Below the pieces are notes generated by a model, which made no database searches, had not been told where the DNA came from, and saw only the letters and a program-made list of their open reading frames with translations. DNA of 64,000 nucleotides. Source: Bactrocera neohumeralis. Lineage: Eukaryota > Arthropoda > Insecta > Diptera > Tephritidae. This document shows, piece by piece, positions 9,651-21,150 of the stretch (positions are counted from its first letter, which is position 1; the number at the start of each line of letters is the position of its first letter). Both the position numbers and the translations under genes were made by a program. The stretch is taken from assembly GCF_024586455.1 (NCBI RefSeq), contig NC_065922.1:868001-932000 (forward strand), in the 5' to 3' direction.

Positions 9651-12600
9651 TTCAGCGGACTATAGCTGAAATCTCAGTGGCACCGGATCATCGAAGATTG
9701 TCGTAAACGGGGTGTTCAAATCATAAATGGTAGACCCTGCATTGAAAAGAGAAAAGATCAGCATAATCAAGGTTTGTCTTTGATGGCTGTCGGTTAACGA
9801 ATTCTAAGTGGATTGTCACTGGAAAGAAGAATCAATTCAAACAATTTCTCTTATAAATATTTCATAACATTCCCTTTAACTTTATCTTTGTCTAAGTTAG
9901 TGGGCTGGCTCCAATAAGCATCCGATTTCATAAAAAATTATTTTTAAAACTTAAATTTTGTTCATTGTTCTATGCCTTATAGACATTTCTTCTGACCTTT
10001 ATCAATTTTTCGTCAATTTGATTATAATAAATATCAGCAAGGAGCGTCTGCCACTGCTTTCAATATAAATAAAAACTGATTGAACTGGAGATCCTTTCCG
10101 TTTGCCCAGAAAATATTTCGAAATTCTTACTTTCGCTTAAACTCCAAGCTTGAACGACCCAAAAGTACTAAGTAAGCTTACTAAAGTTGCTTGCATTAAA
10201 TGCCCTGCAATGAATTATTGAATTTCTGCGCTGCGTGTGCAAACGATTTCTTTGTATTCACTCACAAAGAAGAAGTTGATAAATCCTTTGCTGAATTCAA
10301 TTAGAGTTGATGTCTCCTTAAACCCAGACAAATGCGAGGGATAACTTAAAATAAATTAAATTGACCACATTTACTAACTCATAATCATTGCAGATGCCAC
10401 AGGTAGGCCCCGGCCCGTCCAGCCAGCCCCTTGGTGGGCAGCACAAGGCGACTTGGTCTTGTTGGCTAAGCAAATTACACGGTAATACAAAATTAACCAG
10501 AGCTTATTACTGGAGGACAATGTGGAAACCGCGACTGAAATTAAATATACAACAAACAAAGCCCTCCGGCAGAAGCCTCGACGTACATTTACATATTCCA
10601 TTGCGCGCGTGTGTGTATATGAATGTACCTGTATGTGAGCCAGCCAGCATTTGGCCAATACCACAGACCCAAATAAACATGAATACACTTACGTTCGGCG
10701 GCAGCAGCGCAATTCACTTTCATGCCAGTGGCACAAGCATTAAACAAAAGCAATAACAAACCCAACGGAGCAACATAAACTCCAAAAGCGCCAACCGCCG
10801 CACATACGCACAGAGTCGGAGTGTGTGCAGAGTGGCTGCGGCAGCAAAGGAACCGCAATCGGCAGCACAAAGGAATGGATGACACAATCAAACAGCCAAC
10901 AACCAAAGCCGAAAAGCCGAATGCGCACCAATACTCACACATACACGCACATACACGCACATACATGCACATAGATGTATGTAGTAGTATGCGCACAAGT
11001 AAATCAGGGGCAAGAGCAGGGAAAGCCTACCAGTGACACTTTGCGTTGGTAAACAAGACGACCTTTCCTCCTTTGAGCATTTGGGTCAGAGGGGCGCTGC
11101 AAGCGGGCGTGGCGGTGTGACGGCTAGCGAAAACTACGCCAAATGGCGGCAAGCAGAGATAAAAATCCACACCAACTGCCGAAGCGCCAAATTAAATGAA
11201 TTTTATTTATACGAATTGCGGGAAACATGTGCTCCAACCGCCGCCTCTGACGCCGCCGCCCCCACAACAGCTGCGCCACGCTCTCATGTTTACACGCACG
11301 CACACAGGCGCCTGCACACCGACACGGACATGCACGCACACACGCGCGGCTGCTGAGTGCTCGCAATTTAAGTGAAACTTTTATTGCTGCAACATTTTCG
11401 TTAGCGACAGCAGAGTGCCTTGCATGGCCCGACGACAAGGCAAAACATGACACAAGTATCCTTGCTTACTCATCATATTAGTAACGATTCCAGTTCGGCT
11501 GAAGCACACATTGTGGCTTTTGCGATCCACCACTGCCTCCGCCGCCGCCGCCTCTGCCTCCGACCGGCCGTGTGTCTGTGCGCAGCTTCACTCGTTCACT
11601 ACATGAATTTCTAGTGTATTTTAGTTTATGAACATGACATGCCGCCGCAATCCGGCCGACAAACAAATGCCACACAGCCACCCGGCCACCGCTCACCGCC
11701 CGCCGGCCTCCATTTGCACTGGTATGGTTTTGTCCTTTCGTGGTCTTCTCGCCTTTGCTGTCTCTTCATAAATTTCTTATGTGGCACGAAGCGCACAAGT
11801 AGAAATTACCGAAAGCCAAAAATAACACTAACACAAATACACACATACACACACACAAATATGCATTCGCGCGCCCCCACCTCCGGCAATAAAATGCAGG
11901 AAAAATAAAACTAAAGTGGAATAAAATTATGTTGTCATGTAGCGAGAGTGCTCAGCCGGCACTCAACGCCGCTCGACGCGCGCGGCCGCCGGTGGGCCAG
12001 TGCCGCGTTGGCCAATGCTTTGGACAACCACACCCTCCAGAAGCCGGCACATACTTCTCACTTACAGGACGCAGTGGCAGTGGCAGGCAGCAGTCGCTTG
12101 TGTACAATACCGTTACATGGCTAAGCCATTTCATTTTGCTGCTTTGCCGTTGAATTCGCATAACATTTACCGTGGCTCGATGTGGCCAGAAGCACTGGCT
12201 GCTGCTCAGCAGTCGTGCCATGCGAATTTTATGCCGTACAACGCCATTGGGACAGATTTGTTGAAATGCAAGCAGAAATTATATTTGCAGATGAAAGTGC
12301 GCTCCCCGCCTCTCCACCGCGCCGAATGGCAGTGGAATTCGAGCTCACTTTTGCCTCGTTGCAGGAGCTTCTGAATTTTTGGCAGTGTTTCCAGCAATAT
12401 ATGCATGTGTAGATATGTCTGGCGAAAGGAATTTACGGCTTAGAGCGCCTACAAACATGATGCGTTCCAGCAGCTTTAAAATTCCGCACACATACAAGTA
12501 TGCAGGCGAGCTTGTCAAGGCTTGGCTTAGGCATTCCCTTTGTCGTGCTCGCATGGAAAGACCTCAAGGTTGGATAATAATTACTCGAAGCTAAACTTGA

Positions 12601-14238
12601 AGGTATTCCTTTTGATGATTTCCTAGGGCAGAGAAAAACTCACTTCATGGATGAAAACTTCACCTGTGGCTCTAGGTAAGCTTTGTGGAAATGTTTGGCT
12701 TTTTCAGATATTAAATTATTCGGTGCTTTCGCAGGTGGTAATTTTTCACCGAACTTCATTTTTCATCACTGCAAAGTGTCTAACCCTTTTAAGGCTGCCG
12801 ACGCACACAAGTGGCTTCACATCCCAACTTGCGAAATTAATTTTCGAATTGTTGAACTCTTCCAGCAATTTACTTTCGTAAAACGCAAAAGCCAGTGCAC
12901 TCAGCCATGCAAAAACAAAGGAATTGTACACATTAATAAATAATTTATCACAACTTACGCAATCGGGGAAGCTAACGAAGAGTGTTTTCGAAAACAAATT
13001 CACGCACACACACATGTGCACGCGCGGCGTTTGCGGAAATTAATGGCAAAGGTAACCGCAAGTATGCCACACAGTTCAATTAGCACTCAGCAGTTGCGCA
13101 AGAGCATCGGCAGCAGCGGCAAAAATTTGCCACATGTGGAGTAAATCCGCTATCGAAAGCTGATTATTGAAATATACCGCAATATGCCGTCGAGGATGGG
13201 GCAGCTGGGAGGATGCTTGCAGGTTCCCGACCCTGCCGCAGGAAATACGTAAGTAAACAAATAGGCGCCAGGGTGAGGAGCCATCCAACGTCCTTGCCAG
13301 TGCGCCCATTGTCACTCAGCCACAAAATGCGCCATGCCCCGAGCGGAGAGCGGCTCTCAGAGTCCTGACACGTACATATGTGCGATGAGCAAGGCACAGC
13401 ATTGACATGCAGCAGCTAGCCAGCATTTGGGGAAATGATAAAAAATCGCACGACCACAGCGCCCGCCGCAGCCGCTCCAAAGGGCTTATGACGGAAAAGC
13501 CGCAAATGCGTTGCCAAAGCAACGAAACGGACAGGAGCGACACAACAACGGCAGCCATTACATGAACGATACGCGAACATGCTGCAACAATATGTGTCCA
13601 TTAATGCCCTTCGCTGGGCAAATGCCTGTCTGACGCCGGAAATCGAAAAGTAAGTGGCAGGCAGTTGGGCAGCATGGCTGCAGTCGGTTTAGGTGAGGAG
13701 ATGCGCTCGTGTGAATAAAGGCGTCTCGCCACATCACTGCGGCAATAGTTTGTGCCACATAGCAGGCACACAATGCAATGACAACAAAATTTCTGTAAAC
13801 AACAACACTACTGACTGGCAGCGTCAGCCAACCACCACCCGTGGAGAGGAAGGGCTCGCGAAAGCTAATGCTTAGTGGCTCAAATGCCTCCCGTCAGTGG
13901 CAGCGGCAGGAAAGCTCAGACAAATAGTCGTTACGTGTCTCTGCGTTGCGCAACTCAAATTCAGATCACAAAAGCCTCAAACAAATCAGCTTTCGATTTG
14001 CGAAAACACACATGTCCGAAATCAAACTGTGGCAGAGGTATGACGAGGATATGGAAACCTTAGCTTCAATAGCCTGAGACTTCGGCATATTTTCTGTTGG
14101 TTGCCCGTAGTTCAACTGAATAAAGATCCACGGCCCCAGCATTTTCAGTGAACCTTGCATAACTACTATATGTAACAATGATATAGTTCAAGGTCACATA
14201 AAAGGTTTAGTTTGAAGACATGTGCTTCGAATCTAATA
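9651..14238. other. No gene recognised; noncoding DNA
   Basis: I see no gene or element with support. The stretch is rich in CA/TG microsatellite patches and short GC-rich segments; the many short open frames on both strands between 10374 and 13875 overlap one another and look like chance. Confidence 0.55.
10936..10973. repeat. CACATACACG-type microsatellite
   Basis: About four imperfect repeats of a 10-base unit (CACATACACG, the last with a TG variant). Confidence 0.75.
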
Positions 14239-14822
14239 CCAGGTCCTTCTCCACCTGATCCGAGAGTGGAGGTCTTTCTCTTGCTTCCCCCGCCTGGAGT
14301 GTTTTCGTCCATTCGGACAACATGACCTAGTCAGCGTAGCCGCTGTCTTTCAATTCGCTGAACTATGTCAATGTCGACTTATATCTCATACAGCTCATAA
14401 TTCCATCAAATGCGGTATTCGCCGTGGCTAATGCGCAAAGAACCATAAAACTTCCTCAGAACCTTTCTCTCGAAAACTCGTAACGTCGACTCATCAGATG
14501 TTGTTATCGTCCATCCCTCTACAGCGTAAAGCAGGACGGTAATAATGACTGACTTATACAGTTTTGTTTTTGTTCATCGAGAGAGGACTATACTTCTCAA
14601 TTGCCTACTCAGCCCGAAGAAGCACTGTTGGCAAAAGTTATTCTGCGTTGGATTTCCAGGCTGACATTTTTGTTGCTGTTAATGCTGGTTCCAAGATAGA
14701 CGAAATTATCTACGACTTCGAAGTTATGATAATCAACAATGACGTGGGAGCGAACTCGCGTGTGCGACGACGGTTTGTTTGATGACAGTAGATATTTCGT
14801 CTTGCCTTCGTTCACTACCAGG
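14239..14822 (-). pseudogene. LINE copy 2, degenerate fragment
   Basis: The plus strand here aligns base for base with about 4800-5425 of LINE copy 1, so the element is on the minus strand. The readable part encodes NEGKTKYLLSSNK, FEVVDNFVYLGTSIN and LEIQRRIT (14609-14815), the region just after the catalytic box. Further toward the 3' end the frame is broken by small deletions; for example the segment encoding the GRGRP region is shortened near 14270-14300. Both ends are lost: the YADD box lies beyond 14822 and the AAG tail before 14239, so this is an internal remnant. Point differences from copy 1 indicate an older insertion or an independent lineage of the same family. Confidence 0.82.
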
Positions 14823-16442
14823 AGGATGGAGTCATGTGTAGAAGTTCACGCAAGTGAGAAAAGTTCTCTGATTGCCATTAATTTGGGGGTGGCCATAAAT
14901 TATTTTTTTACATATGGCTCAAGCAGCTCAGCCCTCTGAATAGCCAAAGAACATCCGTTTGAAGGCGAACCATCTCTCCACAGGGTTGTGCGCGGGGTTT
15001 GGGACCCACCACGTAAAAAACGACGCCCCCAACGAAAACTAAAGAACAATCTCAGAGTTTTGCTAGCAGAGAACGAATAAGCTACAAAAACAATAGTTTA
15101 GTAAATAAAAATTTTCCAGTATTTCTAAAAATATTATTAAAATTGTTTATTTTTAAATTCTTGCCGAGGTCCACTTCTTCAGGAGATACATATATTCTGA
15201 ACGGTATCCAATTTGCTAAAAATCCTATATGCACAGGAAGGTAAAAAATAAAAAAAACGATTCGCTTCGACGAGCCAAACAAACATAAATGGAAAGCACT
15301 CTGAGTTCCCTGAGTACACCAAGTCCATTGAGCAGTGTAGGCAATTGGTTGCGAGTGATGCGCAAATATAATTCAATCTGCAGCAAATGATTAATCCGCC
15401 AACAATAGTAGCAACAAGCAGCTGCAAACAACAGCAAACCGTTAGGACAGAACACACTCGGTGTAATGACACTTTTCAATGCTGAAAAGACACTCTTCTG
15501 GCAACAAAGGGAAATTTCATTGAGTGTCTCTGAGTGAATGAAGTAGGAAAATGAAGTGCAAATTGTAGAACAGAACGATGGACCAGATAACTGAATAACA
15601 GAAAAGCAAGTGAAACAGGAAAAACATTTAAGCAAATGGATTCGGCGAAGAGAAGGGGAGAATAGCACCGAAGTGGTTTCAATGCTGGAAATGAAACCTA
15701 AAAAGTGCACAACTACAGCTGTAATAAAAACATCAACAGCAGCAGAAGCAACATGCAATGGCCCGTTTGAGGACCAGCGAAGAAGCGCATAAAACCCAAT
15801 GAAACGTTAAGCGAGAATAACAAATACAAACTTACATAAATATAATATAGACACAAGCACAATGTTAACCCACTAAACTTTGCGACAATCACGAAGAGAG
15901 CACATCACTACGCCTCATTACAGTTACGGCGGTCCAAGCTTCGGTTCCACTGCCACTCAGAGGAATGATCGGCTTCTTTTGGAGTAGTCGAAAGGTGTTG
16001 TCTTCGCGTTGAAATGCAGATTTCTGGCCATAGTAAAGATAACGACAAGAATTCCCCAACAACAACACATGCAAGATTCCGCGGAAGTGAATTCGTTCGT
16101 GGAGCAGTATCGCTGGGAGCTTACACCTGGCAGCTATATTCAGGGGCTCTGTGATGGACATGTTCAAATGAACAAGTAGATTGCGAGTAAGGCAAAATAT
16201 ATACGGTCATTTGAGTGCCTATGAAGGTATGTTTGTATTTGAAGCTCACTCTCACCATAAGTGAGGAGTCATTTGAAATCCCGTTAGTGCCTTCACCCTT
16301 CTAATGGAATTACCGCAGCAAACACATCGATGGACTAAGTGCCAAAAGTACGAAGTGGAGAAGCACAAAATGAAAACAACACAGTGTAAGGAGACATGCT
16401 TCGGTGGTTAGGATGTTGTAATCGCTGGAACTACAACTAAGG

Positions 16443-16471
16443 CTAACCTAACCTAACATAACATAACATAA
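16443..16471. repeat. Pentamer repeat (CTAAC)n/(ATAAC)n
   Basis: Two to three CTAAC units followed by three ATAAC units. Short arrays like this commonly end dispersed repeats in fly genomes. It resembles the insect TTAGG telomere motif only superficially, because Diptera lack that telomere repeat. Confidence 0.7.
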
Positions 16472-17827
16472 GCATTGAAAGCCTTGTACTTGTCAATGCA
16501 ATTATTTTTAACTTTAAATATTTTTTCTTTCTACTTTATTTTAAATACATTTGATTGACAATTTGTTTGCTTCCGCTATGTGAGACTCCATTCAGGTTAG
16601 AGTAGATTTTCTTATGTCATTGGAAAATGTTAAGAGCCTAAAAAAAATCCGGGGTTGTAGTTAGCACCAAAGACTGCATTCTAAAGACACAGGCAAGCCG
16701 ATACAGTTCATATATATCGAGTTCTAGTACATGTATTACCATGAGATCAGTTTCCAAGGTCTTTCGAGGCATTCCATGGACCCCACAAATCCGCATAGTA
16801 AGAAACAAAATCCTGCCTAAGTTGCATGGAACCAGATGAGCTGCGTGCAACCCTAAGCAGGCCACAATCTACTCAAAGCCCAATGTACCAACTCACGCTC
16901 ACACACACACACTTAATTTGGTTATGGCACAGCATCAGGCAAATGAACTGTGCCAGCGGACAAAATGTGGCAGCATAAAACGGAAAGCATAAAGAAACCC
17001 GTTACATTAAACATGGCAGCTTCAGCACTTTGCCTGCCCAGCAGCCACCCCGTCCGCCTTCCGCCCGCAGCCCCTGTGGCATCTCTTTGCGAGCGATTGC
17101 GTCTTGAGTGCATCTATGCTTAATTGAATTTATAAGCAATATTCATTTAACAGCATCAGCAACACATACGTTAAATTACTTGCACTTGCAACAAGCAAAT
17201 GTGCAACACCAGCCGACACACTCGCAGTGGCTCGCATTCCCACTAAAAAGCTCCGCCCACATGCTATTTTGCATGAGGCACTTAATGTTTAAAGCCCGCC
17301 TCCCGACCGTCCGCCCGCCCGTTGCCCTATTTGCGTTGCCTTTCGCTTTATGGCAATGCGTCCTTTAATGCAATTTCCAATATTGTTGTTATAGTTATAT
17401 CGGTTGTTGTTTGCGCTCATGTGACTGCTGCATAGCGACTGTACGTGGAGTTTCTTTGGCAAGTGGCAGCTGAGGCGTTGGCGCTGCCACATGCTTAAAA
17501 GCCAGCACGCAGTTGCCACCGCCGCCAGCAGCCAGCAGCCACAACGCCACACCTACACAACGCCACTATTAGCACAGCAACACTCATAAAAAATTCAATT
17601 AAGCGTTAAAGGCACAAAAGCCAACGAAGCCAGCATCATCAATGTTGACTTTGACGTTGAGCAAAATGTGCAGACCATAAAGCGAACGCCGGCGGGGGGA
17701 ACGGGACGCGGCAGCTAGTTAATGCAACACCGCCCGCCGCTCATTTAACTCTTGCCGACTTTATAAATGATCTTTTGATCGTTTTTACAAAGAAATCAAA
17801 TCAAAGTTTACTTCGCAACGAAAGATA

Positions 17828-17863
17828 GAGGCAGAGGGAGAGGCAGAGGCAGAGGGAGAGGCA
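17828..17863 (+). repeat. 18-bp purine minisatellite, two units
   Basis: Two perfect copies of an 18-base unit (GAGGCAGAGGGAGAGGCA), head to tail. The strand is almost entirely purine, and flanking partial units extend it by a few bases. Confidence 0.85.
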
Positions 17864-20232
17864 CAGAGAAAATTATAAAAACATTCACCATGCAGCCTTC
17901 TCTTTAAGAGCGACAAAAATGTGTGTGATTGCTGACACCTAATGTATCGACTTCAACTTTCGACGACCGGCGAGGGGTAATAACACCGGTTCTTTGAAGT
18001 TCCGCCCTCAAAATTTGTGGAACAAATAGTACCAATACAATATTAGCATTATTATGGAGAGAAACGACACGACTCTGAAATTTACTAAATTCATAAAACT
18101 CTTTATAAAATGACTACCAACGGCAGCAGTGAACATATCATCCGATTTACCAATTCTAGCGAGTTGAGTCGTCCCTTCATTTATCAAACATTGGCCAAAT
18201 TTTCAGCAAATAATCCACAAATGAATGTCAGAAGCCTAAAACTACTATGGACAGACAAATGATTTCACGAAATAGGTGATAAAAGGACCACTTGATATTT
18301 TGTTGATCCAGTGTAAATACTTCTCTTGAAAAAAGTAGAAACTAATTCCTTCCCAAAAATTAAATAACTGTAAAATTATAATGGGTGGTCCATTGCAATG
18401 TTCTAATCATATCGACTTCATTATTATGGACCCAACTAGACTTTATTATACTCTTTTCATTACTTTAACTTTTAAGAATCAGTTTTTCATGAACCACCCT
18501 GTGTCAGTTGTAAAAAACTAATTTGACCTATTTCTTAAATTTATTTCCGTAGGCTTACAGCAAAAACAAACACTTTCAAGGTAATGGACTTTACTACCAA
18601 CATTCCAAGTAGATTTTTGCTGGACTTTCCAATACGAAACCAGTAAACTAATTTCGCAAGCGTGTTCGTAATTCTCTATATGTGCAAATTGCATCCGCAA
18701 CTTCGCACATTATGGCGTACAACAACAGAGACTGCAGAAGTGAGTTGCACGAAGGCGACAAGGGGAACTACAAAATATTCGAAGCTAATATGCGAAACTT
18801 TTGTCGCTTTTAGAAAAGTTGCCGAAACAACGGATATGAGCGTATTAGCGACGCAAATAGATCTGACTACTGATGACACGGGGCCCCTTTGGAAAGTGTG
18901 AGCGAGACGTAACTCACATGGAACAAGCAAGGACTTAGACTCTGTGGAGCATTAAGAGACATCAACTTAGACTCATTCGACATGAATTGACAAGGAAATA
19001 CAGGAAAAATAGAAATCCAAAAGAAAAATGGGCATTGATTTTAAGGATGGGTGGCGGGGATGCGGCTGATGCAGGAGTCGGTGCTGAAAATGAGCTGAAA
19101 CGATGTAAGTTATGACAAACCAATTACTCGCACCAGTCCCAGCCAATCTACATCCCTCTCCAAGCAGCCACGACCTATACCCACACCCGCTCCCGCTATG
19201 GCCGCACTCTGTTAACATCCCTTGCGGTTTTACTGCTTGGTGTCTCCATTTCCGTTTTTGCATTAAGAAACCCCCCTTTTTTCTCGGTACACCTACGAAC
19301 CAGACCTACATGAGGGATGCGTACACACACACACGACACCTTGTGCGGTCGGCGTGTTGCTTACGTCTTTGCTCTTTAAAAACTTTTCCAGATGTCACAA
19401 AAAGTGTTTGCCAAGTATGAAAGGGCGAATGAAAAAAGTTCATGTTTGCACACACATCTCAGCTACGGTATTTGTAGGTAGGGAATATGAAATGCCAACC
19501 TTGGCGTGTGAGTTCTTATTTATTTGGAAGCTTCAAAAGCGGCTGCAAGTAAGAAGGAATCCTTTGGAATTACAAATAAGTTGGTAAGCAGCGCCTGCAT
19601 AAAACAACAACAACAGCAACTGCTGAAAAACGCAAGCGTTTGTGGTGTAGCTTATGTTTTCCGGCACGCAAAAGATAATAATCACAGCTGCAGCAGCAAC
19701 ATGATGCTCACCTCAAAACCAGCAAACAGCAAGTACGGCCGGGACGGGGAGAGCAAAGCAAATCTTCTATTAAGATATCATAAAAGCAAAACTTTAGGAG
19801 AAGAACCTCAAGATTGAAGTATGAAACAACTAAAGTTTGCACAGCAAAAGAATTCAAGTAGCAGCGCGACCAACAACACCGACATGTGCAGCTTCCATTT
19901 CGGCTCGCTGCACCGCGGCACCGCTGCTGCGTTTGTTGGCTAAAATGTGGCGTATTACGTGCATAATAAGGACGAATTCTCGGAAAGTTTGCAACGTTTG
20001 CATTTGACTGACATTTGATGACATTTAAATCGCGCCGGAACTCAAAAGTCGCATGCCGCACTGCGGGGAAACCGAAATTTCCGGTCCGTAATATGGATAT
20101 TAAGTAATGCTTGAATGTAATACCGGAATATGAGGATTCATTTTCTTGGGAAAAGTGTTAAATGCCTAGCAAAGATTGCGAGCACCTCAAAAGTTATCAA
20201 AAAAAAGTTGCACAACCCTTAATGTCGATATA

Positions 20233-21148
20233 CAAGGGGCGTTCCAAAGTAAATACGACTTTTTGAATCTAGCTCCCCCTGGTGGCGCCATCTATATGTG
20301 GACTGGTGCGTTAGAATCTGCTGTCTTTATCGATTGTCCGGTGAGAAAAAATGATTCATTACATTTCATGGATTGGAAGTGAAGTTATTGCGTTTTAAGT
20401 GTCAGTATGTTTGCGTTATCGGTTCAAAAATGAGCTTCAAACAAAGAGCCAACATTAAATTTTGTTTTAAAATTGGTAAAACTTCTACCGAAATGCTTAT
20501 TGGCGATCCTATCCTATCTCGTAGCAGAGTGCACGAGTGGTTTCAACGTTTTCAAAGTGATCGTGAGGACATAAATGACGATCAACATGTGGGCCAATCA
20601 AAATCCGTGGTCACCGGAAATTCCATCGAAACTGCGCGTGAATTCATCAAAAATCAGCCGCAATCATCATAGAAATTCATGGAAGTGGAATTGAATATTT
20701 CCAAAACATCGATTTATCGCATTTTGCTCGAAGATTTAGGCTTACGAAAGGTGTGTGCACGATTTGTTCCGCACAAATTGACTGACGACCAAAAATTGCT
20801 CTCATCGGTCGACGCTTGTGACCGATTATTTGACCAAAAATCACATTTTAACCATTGACCACTCCCCTGATTCACCTGATATGGCACCGTGCCTTTTCGG
20901 AAAAATGCATTTGGCTATGAAAAGACAGCGTTATGCAGACGTAGAGGCCATTCAAAAGGCTTGCACCGGCATACTGGCGGCCATACCGGCCAACAAGCTA
21001 ACACAAACACTCGTTCGACATGCTTTTGGACCGTGCAAAAAGCTGTATTGAAGCATAAGGAGACTATTTTGAATAAAATAAATTGATTTTGTCGAAAAAA
21101 CCATTGTTCTGTTTTTTTTAAGTCCTGTTTACTTTGGAAAGCACTTTG
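20233..21148 (+). mobile_element. Deleted mariner with both ends
   Basis: A mariner element of about 916 bp is flanked on both sides by TA (20231-20232 and 21149-21150), the usual mariner target duplication. The ends are imperfect inverted repeats sharing TTCCAAAGTAAA: the left begins CAAGGGGCGTTCCAAAGTAA and the reverse complement of the right begins CAAAGTGCTTTCCAAAGTAA. The transposase starts at ATG 20430: FKQRANIKFCFKIGKTSTEM, then RSRVHEWFQRFQSDRED (second helix-turn-helix), a stop at 20670-20672, then SIYRILLEDLGLRKVCARFVPHKLTDDQKLL with the linker motif. A deletion then removes the first catalytic aspartate region, and the frame resumes at DSPDMAPC, KMHLAMK and DVEAIQKACTGILAAIP. A full mariner is about 1.3 kb, so roughly 350-400 bp are missing. 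It is a dead copy whose ends could still be mobilised in trans. Confidence 0.88.
20430..21086 (+). pseudogene. Mariner transposase remnant
   Basis: This is the coding remnant within the mariner at 20233-21148. The N-terminal DNA-binding part is readable as one frame for 80 codons up to an in-frame TAG. Downstream parts lie in other frames and lack the middle of the DDE domain. The third catalytic block is DSPDMAPC, where intact mariners usually have YSPDLAPCD, so the Tyr and the final Asp are changed or lost. The C-terminal segment is duplicated across two frames (20818-21051 and 20889-21086), which reflects frameshifting. No activity is possible. Confidence 0.82.
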
Positions 21149-21150
21149 TA

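Larger units (their letters stand above)
14823..20230. other. No gene recognised; noncoding DNA
   Basis: I recognise no gene. The frames at 15225-15758 (minus) and 15889-16167 (minus) lack domains or credible exon borders. The stretch contains a CCTAA/CATAA pentamer repeat (16443-16471), a purine-rich minisatellite (17828-17863) and a weak pair of inverted ends (18381-18500). Confidence 0.55.

Noticed and set aside
15225..15758. 177-codon open frame, minus strand
   Set aside because: Rich in Cys, Phe and Ser from CT-rich DNA, with no hydrophobic pattern or domain that would suggest a receptor or secreted protein.
16443..16471. CCTAA-like array as an interstitial telomere
   Set aside because: Only two or three units, mixed with ATAAC units, and Diptera do not use TTAGG telomeres. 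Better explained as the tail of a dispersed repeat or slippage.
18381..18500. Inverted GGGTGGTCCAT and ATGAACCACCC, about 120 bp apart, as a small MITE
   Set aside because: Only about 11-12 bases match, no target duplication is visible, and the similarity stops at once.
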